The notes below the pieces were generated by a model. The model worked only from the letters and a program-made list of their open reading frames with translations. It was not told the DNA's origin and made no database searches. A program made the position numbers and the translations under genes. From Robertmurraya sp047302285 (GTDB taxonomy: Bacteria; Bacillota; Bacilli; Bacillales; Cytobacillaceae), in contig NZ_CP154845.1 in NCBI RefSeq assembly GCF_047302285.1, positions 2,046,001 to 2,110,000 on the forward strand: a stretch of 64,000 bases of DNA, written 5' to 3'. Every line of letters starts with the position of its first letter. The stretch's first letter is position 1. This document shows positions 1 to 8,078 of the stretch, piece after piece.

Positions 1-2
1 GC

Positions 3-128
3 ATTCGCAAAGGAATCCATGAAAAGTTTTATCTCGCCATTAGAAGAATCAACCACTCCTCATTACCAGAAGACATTCAATCGCAACTGATTACCTTACA
101 TATTAAAATAATGGAAGAGCTTGTGTAG
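3..128 (+). CDS. 3' end of a truncated unknown gene
   Basis: An open frame enters from the left edge and ends with TAG at 126-128, giving a 41-residue tail that begins IRKGIHEKFYLAIRRI and ends in IMEELV. It looks helical and amphipathic. The rest of the protein lies outside the window, so I cannot assign a family. It is read as real because it is the only long frame here, with conventional codon use, and the next gene follows about 120 nt later behind its own ribosome binding site. Confidence 0.5.
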   Translation: MRKGIHEKFYLAIRRINHSSLPEDIQSQLITLHIKIMEELV

Positions 129-248
129 AGATTTGCAAAACATCTGTGGTTTTAGAAATTTTCGTCTATTGTTCACAGATTACTTGTTCAGGAGCGTTAT
201 AATGAGAATGGAAATATCAAAATTTCAAGAATAGGAGAGAAGTACATA

Positions 249-710
249 ATGGGTAAAAATCAAATTAGATTACTGGCTATGTTTATATTTGTCATTATGC
301 TAACCGCATGTTCAAAAAAGGAGAGTGAACTTCCATATGTAGAAGTAGATTTATCTGTTACCCCTGAACAAGCAGATGTTGGTGAAATGGTGACAATAGA
401 GGCAAAAGTAACTTATGGTGATGAAGTAGTTACAGATGCTGATGAAGTGTCATTTGAAATTTGGAGAGCACATGATGAAGAACATGAAAAGATTGAAATT
501 GAACATGCAGGAGAGGGCAATTACCGATTAGAGAAAACATTTGAGCAAGAGGGCACTTATTATGTCATTTCACATGTTACGGCAAGAGATATGCATAATA
601 TGCCAAAAAGGGAGTTTGTCATTGGGGAGGCAAGTGAACCTGAAGAAACACCATCATCATCACATATGAATCATGAAGATTCAGAGGAAGACCATTCTGG
701 AGAGCATTGA
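249..710 (+). CDS. FixH/YtkA-like lipoprotein
   Basis: A 153-residue lipoprotein with an Ig-like YtkA/FixH domain. The N-terminus has a hydrophobic segment ending in the lipobox LTAC, with Cys21 as the predicted lipidated residue, so the protein should be anchored to the outer face of the membrane. Residues about 30-125 have the alternating beta pattern of FixH/YtkA (VEVDLSVTPEQADVGEMVTI, then VSFEIW and GTYYVISHVTARDMH). The tail is rich in His, Glu and Ser (MNHEDSEEDHSGEH), which could bind metal. The start follows AGGAGAG at good spacing. Members occur near copper and cytochrome-oxidase genes, but no such neighbour is visible, so the role stays open. Confidence 0.75.
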   Translation: MGKNQIRLLAMFIFVIMLTACSKKESELPYVEVDLSVTPEQADVGEMVTIEAKVTYGDEVVTDADEVSFEIWRAHDEEHEKIEIEHAGEGNYRLEKTFEQEGTYYVISHVTARDMHNMPKREFVIGEASEPEETPSSSHMNHEDSEEDHSGEH

Positions 711-793
711 GAGGATGACATGAAGGGGAATGATTCTGAGTCTGTCAATTAGTAAATGACCTTTTGACCGATAAAATGTTCATTCCCACATCA

Positions 794-1267
794 TTACTCA
801 TACTCCCTAACATCAATCTCTGTGTATTGCATGTGGATGGATTTAGGGAGTTTAATTTCGAGAGTCCCTTCCTTAAAGGAGGCTCTCGACCCCTTTTTCT
901 TAACAATCGCTGGAAGTGTGATTGTTTGTTTGTCTTCAGCTTCTGGAAAATGCTCAATAATAAGCTGATTAGAAGTATGATATATTCTCATATTATTGAC
1001 ATCGTTTCTATCTTTGACAGGGATGATGACGTATACATCATCATGTGTTTCAAATACCTTCACTTGAAGTTCAATATTTCTCTCTTCTGTCGGATTAGCT
1101 GAAATATTAAACGGATTGCTTCCCTTGGAAAAATTCATTCCTTGCATATCTGTCGGCATCATTTTTCCAAGCATCTCATTTACATACTTCTCGATTTCCT
1201 CTGGTTTCATTTGTTGAAGTTTTTTAATTGTATCTTTATTAAACGGAGTAAAATTCCATGGAAACAT
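794..1267 (-). CDS. Hsp20 / CotP-GerT-like spore protein
   Basis: A 157-residue protein of the small heat-shock (alpha-crystallin) superfamily. The N-terminal part (MFPWNFTPFNKDTIKKLQQM, then a short helix with EEIEKYVNEMLGKMM) matches the GerT/CotP type of Bacillus spore Hsp20 proteins. The C-terminal half is a crystallin-type beta sandwich (VKVFETHDDVYVIIPV, then GTLEIKLPK). I start it at 1267 because GAAAGGAAG precedes that ATG, whereas a longer frame beginning at 1339 has an atypical leader. GerT in the Bacillus cereus group affects germination. A spore-coat role here is an inference from family. Confidence 0.7.
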   Translation of the reverse strand: MFPWNFTPFNKDTIKKLQQMKPEEIEKYVNEMLGKMMPTDMQGMNFSKGSNPFNISANPTEERNIELQVKVFETHDDVYVIIPVKDRNDVNNMRIYHTSNQLIIEHFPEAEDKQTITLPAIVKKKGSRASFKEGTLEIKLPKSIHMQYTEIDVREYE

Positions 1268-1503
1268 TGAGTTCTTCCTTTCTAAACAAAGCGCAAAAGA
1301 TCTATTTTTGCCAGTAGAATATAATACCATCTTATGCAAAAAAGCGGGTTTGGGTTATTTATTGACGGATTCAAAATGAACGTTGAAGTTGGAAAAACAG
1401 ACGGATTGTTTGCATATCTTTCATTTTCTTTTTAGTATAGAGGTAGGAGTCCGTTCATGAAGGGACTAATGATTAAGTATATTCATATTGTGAGGTTAGT
1501 CAT

Positions 1504-2295
1504 TTGAAACAAAGAACCGCACTTATAACCGGTGGAACGACGGGAATTGGAAAAAAAACGGCGTTAGAGCTTGCCGGGAGTGGCATGAACCTAGTAATTA
1601 ATTTCCGAAGCAGTGCAGATCAGGCAAAAGAGCTTGCAAATGAGTTAAATTCTTACGGAATAAAGAACATCGTTGTCCAAGGTGATCTAACAAAAGTGGA
1701 GGATTGTCAAAAGCTGGTTGAAGCTGCCTTAAACTTTTCTCCGACGATTGATATTCTCATTCATAATGCCGGGCCTTATGTACATAAACGAAAAGAGATG
1801 GTTGATTACCCATTTGAGGAATGGAATTACATCATCAATGGAAATTTAAATGCGGTATTCTATTTATCGAAGTTATTAATACCAAAGATGAGGGAGCAAC
1901 AATGGGGTCGTATCGTAACGGTTGGCTTTGACCGTGTTGAATCTGCTCCTGGATGGATGTATCGTTCGGCATTTGCTGCCGCTAAAACAGGGCTTGCTTC
2001 CTTGACGAAAACCATTGCCTTAGAAGAAGCAGAAAACGGAATTACAGCCAACATGGTTTGTCCAGGTGATATTGTAGGTGAATGGAAAGAAAGAGACATA
2101 GCAGACGCTCTAAATGTTTTTGATAAGGATACTCCAGTCGGACGTCCGGGAACAGGTGAAGATATTTCTAGAGTGATCTCGTTTTTGGTGTCGGAGAAAT
2201 CAAGCTTTATTACAGGGAGTATTATTCCGATTACAGGCTCAAAAGATGTCCTCGGGAAAGTGAAAAATTTGCATAACAAACCTTCTAATATGTAA
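1504..2295 (+). CDS. SDR family oxidoreductase with Phe at the Tyr site
   Basis: A 263-residue short-chain dehydrogenase/reductase starting with TTG behind a GAGGTT-type site. The Rossmann NAD(P)-binding motif TGGTTGIGKK is at residues 9-18, and the structural NAG-type motif is HNAGPY. The catalytic YxxxK region reads YRSAFAAAKTG, so the position four residues before Lys is Phe and a Tyr sits four residues further upstream. The usual NISS serine stretch is VTVGFDR. Many SDRs of FabG or pteridine-reductase type keep Tyr, so the substrate and even full catalysis are uncertain. The gene is monocistronic and shares a bidirectional terminator with the MATE gene. Confidence 0.8.
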   Translation: MKQRTALITGGTTGIGKKTALELAGSGMNLVINFRSSADQAKELANELNSYGIKNIVVQGDLTKVEDCQKLVEAALNFSPTIDILIHNAGPYVHKRKEMVDYPFEEWNYIINGNLNAVFYLSKLLIPKMREQQWGRIVTVGFDRVESAPGWMYRSAFAAAKTGLASLTKTIALEEAENGITANMVCPGDIVGEWKERDIADALNVFDKDTPVGRPGTGEDISRVISFLVSEKSSFITGSIIPITGSKDVLGKVKNLHNKPSNM

Positions 2296-2329
2296 AAAAA
2301 CAGCGAGACTTCATCTCCGCTGTTTTTTT
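2294..2329. terminator. bidirectional terminator
   Basis: A 12-bp stem, AAAAAAACAGCG paired with CGCTGTTTTTTT, lies between the converging SDR and MATE genes. Both strands end in a T-run, so it can serve both. Confidence 0.85.
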
Positions 2330-2332
2330 CTA

Positions 2333-3694
2333 TCATGCTTGTAATGGATGTTTAAATTTTCTTTTTTGAATATAAATAAGCCTCATACTTAAGGTCAGAG
2401 CCCCAATCGCTAATCCACTAATTAATCCAATCCAATAGCCTATCGGACCTAAGCTTGTAAATGTCGCTAAACTATAGCCGACAGGTAAGCCGATCACCCA
2501 ATAAGAAATGAATGACATCATTAGCGTCATATTGACATCTTTGTAGCCTCTTAATGCTCCTTGTATCGGTGCTTGAATTGCATCTGACAATTGGAAGAAG
2601 AGGGCGAATAATAAGAAATGGGCGGTTAATTCTAATACTCTTGCATCGGTTGTGTAGAGACTAGCAATTTCAAAACGGAAAATAAGTAAGATGAGTCCAC
2701 ATAAAATCGCCATCATGACACCCATTGATACGCCGAGCCAGCTATATACTTTAGCGTCTTTTAATCTTCCTGCTCCTACTTCAAAGCCAACTAAAATGGT
2801 TAAGGCCATCGATATACTTAATGGAACCATGTACAAAAATGAAGCGAAGTTAACAGCAGCTTGATAGGATGCAATCGTAATCGTATCGAAGACACTCATT
2901 AACAGAGTAACGGCTGAAAAAATACTGGTTTCAAAAAAGATCGAAAAGCCTATTGGTACACCAATTATTAATATTTCTTTCCATTTTTCAAAAGATAAAC
3001 GATGGAAAGATTTAAATAGTCGAAAAGAGGAGAATGGCTGTTGTTTTGCTGTCACAAATAATGCGATCCCCATAATTATCCAATAGGTGATCGTTGATGC
3101 ATAACCAGCTCCAACACCGCCGAGCTTTGGTAAGCCTAATTTTCCAAAAATAAGGACGTAATTAAAGAAAACATTAATCGGTAATGCTGACAAAGTGATT
3201 AACATGGAGACGCGCGTTTTTCCCAGTGCATCAATAAAAGAACGAAGAACATTATAGACGAATAAGGGAAGGATTCCAAAACTTAGTGCCGTTAAATAAT
3301 CTGTGGCAATCCGTCGTACTTCTGACTCTAGGCTCATTACATTAAGCAATGGGTCTAAGAGAATGACACCGCTAATAATGACAGCTAGTCCGATTAAGAG
3401 ACTTAAATAAATAGCTTGGATAACATTATAAGAAACCTCATTTTCCTTTTTTCCACCAATGAGATGCGACACAATTGGTGTCACCGCTAATAAAATTCCA
3501 CTTAGTCCAGAAAACACAGCCACCCAAATAGAAGAACCGATGGCAACGCCTGCTAAGTCATTTGGACTGAATCTTCCCGACATCATGGTGTCAAAGAAAT
3601 TCATGGAAAACATGCCGAATTGAGTAATTAAAATCGGAATTAAGATATGGAGAAGTTGTTTGCTTTTTTCTTTTTTACTATAGGTTTGATCCAT
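2333..3694 (-). CDS. MATE family efflux transporter
   Basis: A 453-residue integral membrane protein with about 12 hydrophobic segments and the two-fold MATE arrangement. The N-terminal HILIPILITQFGMFSMNFFD and the SGRFSPNDLAGVAIG loop are characteristic of the NorM/DinF type. Such proteins export cationic drugs or metabolites using Na+ or H+ gradients. Length is normal for the family (about 450). The start at 3694 follows AGAGGTAA. It faces away from the next gene and ends at the shared terminator, so it is probably transcribed alone. The substrate cannot be read from sequence. Confidence 0.9.
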   Translation of the reverse strand: MDQTYSKKEKSKQLLHILIPILITQFGMFSMNFFDTMMSGRFSPNDLAGVAIGSSIWVAVFSGLSGILLAVTPIVSHLIGGKKENEVSYNVIQAIYLSLLIGLAVIISGVILLDPLLNVMSLESEVRRIATDYLTALSFGILPLFVYNVLRSFIDALGKTRVSMLITLSALPINVFFNYVLIFGKLGLPKLGGVGAGYASTITYWIIMGIALFVTAKQQPFSSFRLFKSFHRLSFEKWKEILIIGVPIGFSIFFETSIFSAVTLLMSVFDTITIASYQAAVNFASFLYMVPLSISMALTILVGFEVGAGRLKDAKVYSWLGVSMGVMMAILCGLILLIFRFEIASLYTTDARVLELTAHFLLFALFFQLSDAIQAPIQGALRGYKDVNMTLMMSFISYWVIGLPVGYSLATFTSLGPIGYWIGLISGLAIGALTLSMRLIYIQKRKFKHPLQA

Positions 3695-3854
3695 GTCGTT
3701 ACCTCTTCTAGAAATTTCTGCTACAAGAATGGATTATATCATAACTAGCGGAAATATACGCATGCCGACAACGATCAAATTTGCTTCATTTAACATATAA
3801 GTGGTTTTTTTCACATATAGTGTAGGAACATGCGTTACTGAGAGGAGAATGAAG

Positions 3855-4004
3855 GTGGCTTATCAAGGATCAAAGGGCTGGTATGTCCAAAAATTAAAAG
3901 AACTAGGCGTTCATTATCATCCGGTTGAGCGAAAAAAGCTGGAGTTATACAAAGCATATGTATTACGAAATATTTATCTCCAATTGACGGAAAAGAAAGA
4001 CTAA
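3855..4004 (+). CDS. small DUF2639-like protein (YflJ-type)
   Basis: A 49-residue basic protein. Upstream in-frame ATG codons exist, but AGGAG sits only one base from the ATG at 3849 and seven bases from the GTG at 3855, so the GTG gives the right spacing. The product begins MAYQGSKGWYVQKLKELGV. The short GSKGWYV...LKELGV..HP motif followed by a helix (KKLELYKAYVLRNIYLQL) recalls the small Bacillus DUF2639/YflJ family. That is recognition by motif only. No membrane segment. Function unknown. Confidence 0.65.
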   Translation: MAYQGSKGWYVQKLKELGVHYHPVERKKLELYKAYVLRNIYLQLTEKKD

Positions 4005-4005
4005 A

Positions 4006-4034
4006 GGAAGCACACCTTTTTGAGGTGTGCTTCC
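4006..4034. terminator. hairpin between convergent genes
   Basis: A perfect 12-bp stem, GGAAGCACACCT with AGGTGTGCTTCC, follows the small gene stop directly. There is little T-run on the plus strand and a short one on the minus strand, so termination is likely but not certain. Confidence 0.55.
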
Positions 4035-4081
4035 GACTGTAGAAATATTCGATAATAAATAATGGGTAGACGTTACTTTCC

Positions 4082-4642
4082 TTATGCTTCTAACAAATGA
4101 TTCGCTTCTTGTTGCTCATGTCCATGTCGTAACACATGTAATGTATATAGATCCTTTGGAATTTCATATAAGTTGTAGATGTGCTCTGAACCATTCAGTT
4201 GTTGAAAAATATCTTTTCGCGTTTCATTGGCATGGATCACATAAGGGAGCTTTTCAGCTGCTTTCTGAGAACGAACATTTTCCTTACGAATCCGCATATA
4301 GACTGTTTCGATATTTAAACTGTAAAAGATCTCTTCAAAAAAGGTATCCTTTGCTAACTTGTTATAGCCTTTTCCATGGAAAGGTTTCCCAATCCATGTT
4401 CCAAGAAATCCTGCTTGGTCTTTAATATCAAATAAATTAATCGTCCCAATTGGATTTCCCCACTCATCGAGAATCGTACGCGAAATGAGTTCTCCACGTT
4501 CCTCCGCTTCAATTGTTTGCTTTGTGAGGAATAGAAATTCGTCCATTGAGTTAGCCTTATGGCGCACAAAAGGGAAGACATCAGGGTGGATCATCCACTC
4601 ATATAATGCGTGACTGTCTTGAAGTTCGCGTTTTTTAAGCAT
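4082..4642 (-). CDS. GNAT family acetyltransferase (RimJ/RimL type)
   Basis: A 186-residue GNAT protein. Residues about 55-140 hold the fold core: GNPIGTINLFDI (beta 2-4), then GTWIGKPFHGKGYNKLA, the acetyl-CoA pyrophosphate loop (GKG) and its following helix, and VYMRIRKENVRSQKAAEKL, the typical N-x-R/A-S helix of RimJ/RimL-like enzymes. It probably acetylates an amine on a protein N-terminus or small molecule. It has an AT-rich leader of about 255 nt that contains the tRNA-like element described separately. The start follows ATGGAGGGAATT. Confidence 0.85.
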   Translation of the reverse strand: MLKKRELQDSHALYEWMIHPDVFPFVRHKANSMDEFLFLTKQTIEAEERGELISRTILDEWGNPIGTINLFDIKDQAGFLGTWIGKPFHGKGYNKLAKDTFFEEIFYSLNIETVYMRIRKENVRSQKAAEKLPYVIHANETRKDIFQQLNGSEHIYNLYEIPKDLYTLHVLRHGHEQQEANHLLEA

Positions 4643-4698
4643 GAGTAATTCCCTCCATTAATGAGGACAGTCTTATTCCATGCGTAAAGAGACTAAGA

Positions 4699-4746
4699 CC
4701 CACCCTCGAAATTTTTTATAATGTTGCTAAAAAATTTCGGGGTGGG
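4699..4746 (-). other. long hairpin overlapping the tRNA-like T-arm
   Basis: A stem of 18 bp with one bulged base joins 4699-4717 (CCCACCCTCGAAATTTTTT) to 4729-4746 (AAAAAATTTCGGGGTGGG), loop about 11 nt. On the minus-strand RNA it forms after the tRNA-like segment. Its first arm reuses the CCCAC strand of the T-arm, so the two folds are mutually exclusive. Confidence 0.7.
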
Positions 4747-4810
4747 AATCGAACCCACTAGAACCAGCACATACAAAATATCACTGGTGGCGCACCATTT
4801 GCCTTCCCTA
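4735..4810 (-). ncRNA. tRNA-like (degenerate tRNA) element
   Basis: Read on the minus strand, 4742-4758 is a perfect T-arm: a GTGGG/CCCAC stem with loop TTCGATT, matching the invariant GTTCRAnYC of tRNA. Upstream are a D-arm-like GGC...GCC with loop AAATGGTGC (789-803) and a CCAG/CTGG stem with an oversized 16-nt loop at the anticodon position (764-787). The acceptor stem is not complete: only GGG/CCC pairs, and no CCA follows, instead CCCGAAATTTTTT. It is therefore not a normal tRNA. It sits in the probable 5' leader of the GNAT gene. A pseudo-tRNA, a tRNA remnant or a tRNA-mimicking regulator are all possible. Confidence 0.5.
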
Positions 4811-4897
4811 TTGCTTTTTGTTTTAATACGTTCAGTATTCTTTCTGTATAATACAAGAAATTATCGAAAAAGGAAATAGGTTTTTTATGAAAAAATT

Positions 4898-5497
4898 TTA
4901 AGATTTTTTTCCTTTTTCTTTTATAAATGTAAACACAAAGTAAAGGATGATTCCAACGATTGAAATCCCAATGATCGGGAGTAAAAACGGGCGTGAATAT
5001 TCTTCAATCATCTTCCAATGATCACCTAGTTCTATCCCTAGCAAAAGAAATAATATCGTCCATGGAATCATCGCTCCAATCGTAAGCATTGTAAAATGGG
5101 AAATTGGCATTCTTGCAATTCCAGCCGGAATGGAAATGGCATGGCGAATGACAGGGATGAACCGCGCAGAAAAGATCACACCAGTACCATATTTTTTGAA
5201 CCAATGCTCTGAGGCATCAAGATGCTTTGGGTGAATGAAGAGATATTTTCCATACTTCTCTAAAAAGGGCCTACCACCGTAAACTCCTAGCCAATATAAA
5301 AATAACTGCGCCGCCGTGCCTCCTATGACCCCGCATAGGAGAGCCCCGAAAAAATGAATTTGGCCACTACTAATTAAATAGCCTCCATAACTCAAGACAA
5401 TTTCACTTGGAATAATTTCAATCATAAGGCCAAATAAGATCCCGAAATACCCAAGCTCTGACAGCATATCGAAAATGTTCGATATCATCTCATGCAT
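4898..5497 (-). CDS. DedA family membrane protein
   Basis: A 199-residue polytopic DedA/SNARE-associated-type protein with about five hydrophobic segments. The family signature is present: GYFGILFGLMIEIIPSEIVL near the N-terminus and FSARFIPVIRHAISIPAGI at about residues 107-125, with the conserved R-F-x-P-x-x-R-H. DedA proteins such as UptA were shown to move undecaprenyl phosphate back across the membrane. The gene starts 12 nt after uppP on the same strand behind GGGGTGGG, so the two are very probably one operon, which supports a lipid-carrier recycling role. Other DedA members transport phosphatidylethanolamine, so the substrate is inferred. Confidence 0.85.
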   Translation of the reverse strand: MHEMISNIFDMLSELGYFGILFGLMIEIIPSEIVLSYGGYLISSGQIHFFGALLCGVIGGTAAQLFLYWLGVYGGRPFLEKYGKYLFIHPKHLDASEHWFKKYGTGVIFSARFIPVIRHAISIPAGIARMPISHFTMLTIGAMIPWTILFLLLGIELGDHWKMIEEYSRPFLLPIIGISIVGIILYFVFTFIKEKGKKS

Positions 5498-5509
5498 AAA
5501 GACCCACCC

Positions 5510-6289
5510 CTAAAAAACGCCAGTTAGTTGAAACGTTAAAACAGCTAAGCCTAAAATCCATACATATACGGCAAAAACCTTTAATGATCGTTTCTTCAAA
5601 TAATTGATCATCCAAACGATCGCAAAATAGCCGCAAAGTGCAGAAGCGATTGTTGCAACGATAAGGCTACCGAGAGTCACAGCTTCCATGTTTCCTGACA
5701 CTAATTCTCCCATCTCTAATACAATTCCACCTGAAATCGTCGGAATAGAGAGTAAGAATGAGAAATAGGCAGCAGTTTCTCTGTCAAGCTTTCGAAATAG
5801 TCCTGCAGCAATCGTTAGACCGGAACGTGAGACTGCTGGAAAAATAGCCGCAGCCTGAAATGTTCCGATAAATAATGCATCCCCATAGGTAATGTTGTCC
5901 ATTTTTTTTGCGCCTTTTTTGACACCGTCTGCCATCCACAGAATAAAACCAGTAAATAAAAATTCCCAACCAATCGTGACCCCTGTTTTGGAAATAGAAT
6001 CAAATAAATCATTTAAGAGAAGACCCACAATAACAGCAGGAATTGTTCCTATTATCAGCAATGAGGAGCGTTTTCCTAAGGGGTTTTTAACGATGTGAAG
6101 CAGCTCGTCTTTGTAGACAACGAGAACGGCAAGCAAAGTGCCGACATGAAGCATCGTATCGAGGAATAACCCAGCTTCATCAAGTCCGAACAAATGCCGA
6201 CCTAAATAAAGATGCCCAGTGCTAGAAATGGGGATGAATTCAGTTAGACCTTGGATAATACCAAGTATGAATGCTTCTAGTTTTGACAT
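5510..6289 (-). CDS. uppP: undecaprenyl-diphosphatase (BacA/UppP)
   Basis: A 259-residue integral membrane phosphatase that converts undecaprenyl pyrophosphate to undecaprenyl phosphate for peptidoglycan and teichoic acid synthesis, and confers bacitracin tolerance. Motifs: the N-terminal LEAFILGIIQGLTEFIPISS with TGHLYLG, and the second conserved block PAVSRSGLTIAAGL with FRKLDRETAAYFSFLLSIP. A longer frame reaches 6427, but the ATG at 6289 puts the protein in register with the family, and a weak AAAGGATGATGA precedes it. The alternative GTG one codon earlier is possible. Followed in 12 nt by the DedA gene. Confidence 0.93.
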   Translation of the reverse strand: MSKLEAFILGIIQGLTEFIPISSTGHLYLGRHLFGLDEAGLFLDTMLHVGTLLAVLVVYKDELLHIVKNPLGKRSSLLIIGTIPAVIVGLLLNDLFDSISKTGVTIGWEFLFTGFILWMADGVKKGAKKMDNITYGDALFIGTFQAAAIFPAVSRSGLTIAAGLFRKLDRETAAYFSFLLSIPTISGGIVLEMGELVSGNMEAVTLGSLIVATIASALCGYFAIVWMINYLKKRSLKVFAVYVWILGLAVLTFQLTGVF

Positions 6290-6490
6290 CACAATGTTCA
6301 TCATCCTTTTTAAAATTGTCCTCTTATAAAATGTATTCATCATGTCCAAATCGAGAACATAAACATGAATAGTCATCACTTTGGTCACAATATGAAGAGG
6401 GGAAAGTAGAACTTTTTTTATTTTCAATCGTATAGTATTTATAAGGTTCTTTTGACGACCTTGGGTTCAGTTAAAGAAGGGGGAATGATG

Positions 6491-6814
6491 ATGCCAAGTC
6501 AAGACGAACGATTATTTGCTGCACTTATATTCGTGGTTAGTTTTTTCACAGTTTTTATTGGTCCATTAATAATATGGCTAATAAAAAAAGACGACTCTGC
6601 CTATATTGATTATTATGGAAAAGAATATTTCAACTTTTTTATTTCCTATGGAGTATATACCCTTTTAAGCACCATTTTGATGATTGTCCTAATTGGATTT
6701 ATTACGATTTGGATTGTGGGAGCACTATATTTCATCTTTACGATTGTGGCAGCAATTAAAGCATATGAAGGTACCACTTACAAAATTCCGTTAGTGTTCC
6801 GATTAATTCGATAG
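6491..6814 (+). CDS. DUF4870-type small membrane protein
   Basis: A 107-residue protein with three hydrophobic segments. It shows the DUF4870 (Tic20-like) pattern: a short polar N-terminus (PSQDERLFAALIFV), a first TM, then IIWLIKKDDSAYIDYYGKEY with the family's K-x-x-S-x-x-ID-x-x-x-x-E-x-x-N-F core, and two further TM segments. Three ATG codons stand in a row. The AAGAAGGGGG site ends at 6483, so the third ATG (6491) has the best spacing and the second (6488) is possible. Function unknown. Divergent from uppP. Confidence 0.7.
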   Translation: MPSQDERLFAALIFVVSFFTVFIGPLIIWLIKKDDSAYIDYYGKEYFNFFISYGVYTLLSTILMIVLIGFITIWIVGALYFIFTIVAAIKAYEGTTYKIPLVFRLIR

Positions 6815-6848
6815 AAAAAAGTCTAGGGACATACCTAGGCTTTTTTCT
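6814..6848 (+). terminator. terminator after DUF4870 gene
   Basis: Stem GAAAAAAG-CTAGG with CCTAG-CTTTTTT, one G.T mismatch, loop GACATA, ending in a T-run. Confidence 0.8.
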
Positions 6849-6973
6849 ATCAAAATTTAAGATTGGTAGCCGTGAAAATAGAGAAACCAACAACAAAATT
6901 AGAATGATTAAGAGGAATCTGAATATAGTTATATTAGAAGACCTTAATACTAGATTGAGGAAGGAGCCTTTCA

Positions 6974-7162
6974 ATGTGGACGTGGCTTACAATAATGATC
7001 GTCGTATTTATAGTGCTAGTGTTTTTGGAAGAATTGATAGAATTTCTTGTTAATCGCATAGTGCTTGGTCCAGCACCGTGGGAAGGCAAGTTAAAGAGTT
7101 TTTTTGATAGAGTGATAGAGTGGTTCAAGAGGAAAGTGAAGCGGCATCCATCAGTTGACTGA
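6974..7162 (+). CDS. small membrane protein, unknown
   Basis: A 62-residue protein with an N-terminal membrane segment (WLTIMIVVFIVLVFL) and a basic amphipathic C-terminal helix (FFDRVIEWFKRKVKRHP). AGGAAGGAGCC lies at correct spacing before the ATG. No family recognised. It may be co-transcribed with the next gene 48 nt downstream, because I see no terminator between them. Confidence 0.6.
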   Translation: MWTWLTIMIVVFIVLVFLEELIEFLVNRIVLGPAPWEGKLKSFFDRVIEWFKRKVKRHPSVD

Positions 7163-7210
7163 ATTATCCAGATTTGAATAGATCATTGACTAAAAGAGGA
7201 GATTTTTCTG

Positions 7211-7996
7211 ATGAATATCCAACAATTTTATCGTTCAGCGGCAACCACTTCCTTAAATGGAAGTATAGCTGCACTTATACCAGTCATTATCCTGATCATC
7301 CCGTTAACGATTTTAATACCAGGAAAAGAAGTGGTGTGGACAGCGCTACCTTTTTTTCTGTATAGCATTTCCTCTTTTCAATCATATCTTCTGAATCAGG
7401 AGCGTTCATCGCAAATAGAGGGGAACCTACATATAGGAGAAAATCATCTATCCTTTCATCGTGAAAATGAGTTTCTCCTCACTTTTATGCCTGCCCCATC
7501 ATTGCGCTTGCTTCTGTTCAGCCCTAAAGGAGTAGTACTAGGAGAATTAAGAGATGTTCGCTATACGAAGCTAAGATGGTTTCTTCCTTATTTTCTTGAT
7601 AAGTTCATTCCAGCAGAGTATGGATTTTATAATGCTGAAAATCAATTAATGATGAAATTCAAATGGAAAAGAAATCAGGGAAACGTATATGATCGAAACG
7701 GAAAACTGCAAATGACAATTCAAGAGCGGGAAGGGGAGGTTTTTGATGTCATCCTTCCTCATTCTTCCTTTCCGATTATGATCCATTCAGAACGCTTATT
7801 TACCGATGTTCAATTCAAAAACATGAAAAAGAAAACGATTGGACGTGTACGAAAAGGCTGGATGCCGATTGAATGGGAAGAATTATTTAAAGACGTGAAC
7901 ATACCTGTATTTTCCTTTGACGATGAGCTAACGGAAGAGGAACGCTATGTGCTCCTTGCGCTTCTCGTAAAAATATATCGATATCGCAATCATTGA
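7211..7996 (+). CDS. unknown membrane-anchored protein, possible tubby/LURP-like fold
   Basis: A 261-residue protein with two N-terminal hydrophobic segments (residues about 18-50) and a soluble remainder. The middle part is a string of predicted beta strands: LRLLLFSPKGVVLGELRDVR, then YGFYNAENQLMMKFKWK and GNVYDRNGKLQMTIQE, with repeated 'N/D-x-x-G-x-L' turns. This resembles the tubby C-terminal/LURP-one/scramblase-like barrel of proteins such as YxjI, but that is a pattern guess. The end (FDDELTEEERYVLLALLVKIYRYR) is helical. AGAGGAGATTTTTCTG precedes the start. Confidence 0.6.
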   Translation: MNIQQFYRSAATTSLNGSIAALIPVIILIIPLTILIPGKEVVWTALPFFLYSISSFQSYLLNQERSSQIEGNLHIGENHLSFHRENEFLLTFMPAPSLRLLLFSPKGVVLGELRDVRYTKLRWFLPYFLDKFIPAEYGFYNAENQLMMKFKWKRNQGNVYDRNGKLQMTIQEREGEVFDVILPHSSFPIMIHSERLFTDVQFKNMKKKTIGRVRKGWMPIEWEELFKDVNIPVFSFDDELTEEERYVLLALLVKIYRYRNH

Positions 7997-8078
7997 AGCT
8001 AAAAAGATGGCTTCCTTCTTTTAAATTCAGTAAAATAGAAAACGACAAAAGGCGTTTAGTAAAGAAGGAGTTTAACGA

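Noticed and set aside
764..1102. 112-codon plus-strand frame
   Set aside because: Antisense shadow of the well-supported Hsp20 gene.
1860..2336. 158-codon minus-strand frame
   Set aside because: Antisense to the SDR gene, which has clear Rossmann motifs.
4084..4425. 113-codon plus-strand frame
   Set aside because: Antisense to the GNAT gene with its acetyl-CoA motif.
4735..4810. Functional tRNA gene
   Set aside because: The T-arm is perfect, but the acceptor stem pairs in only three positions, the anticodon loop is 16 nt and CCA is absent.
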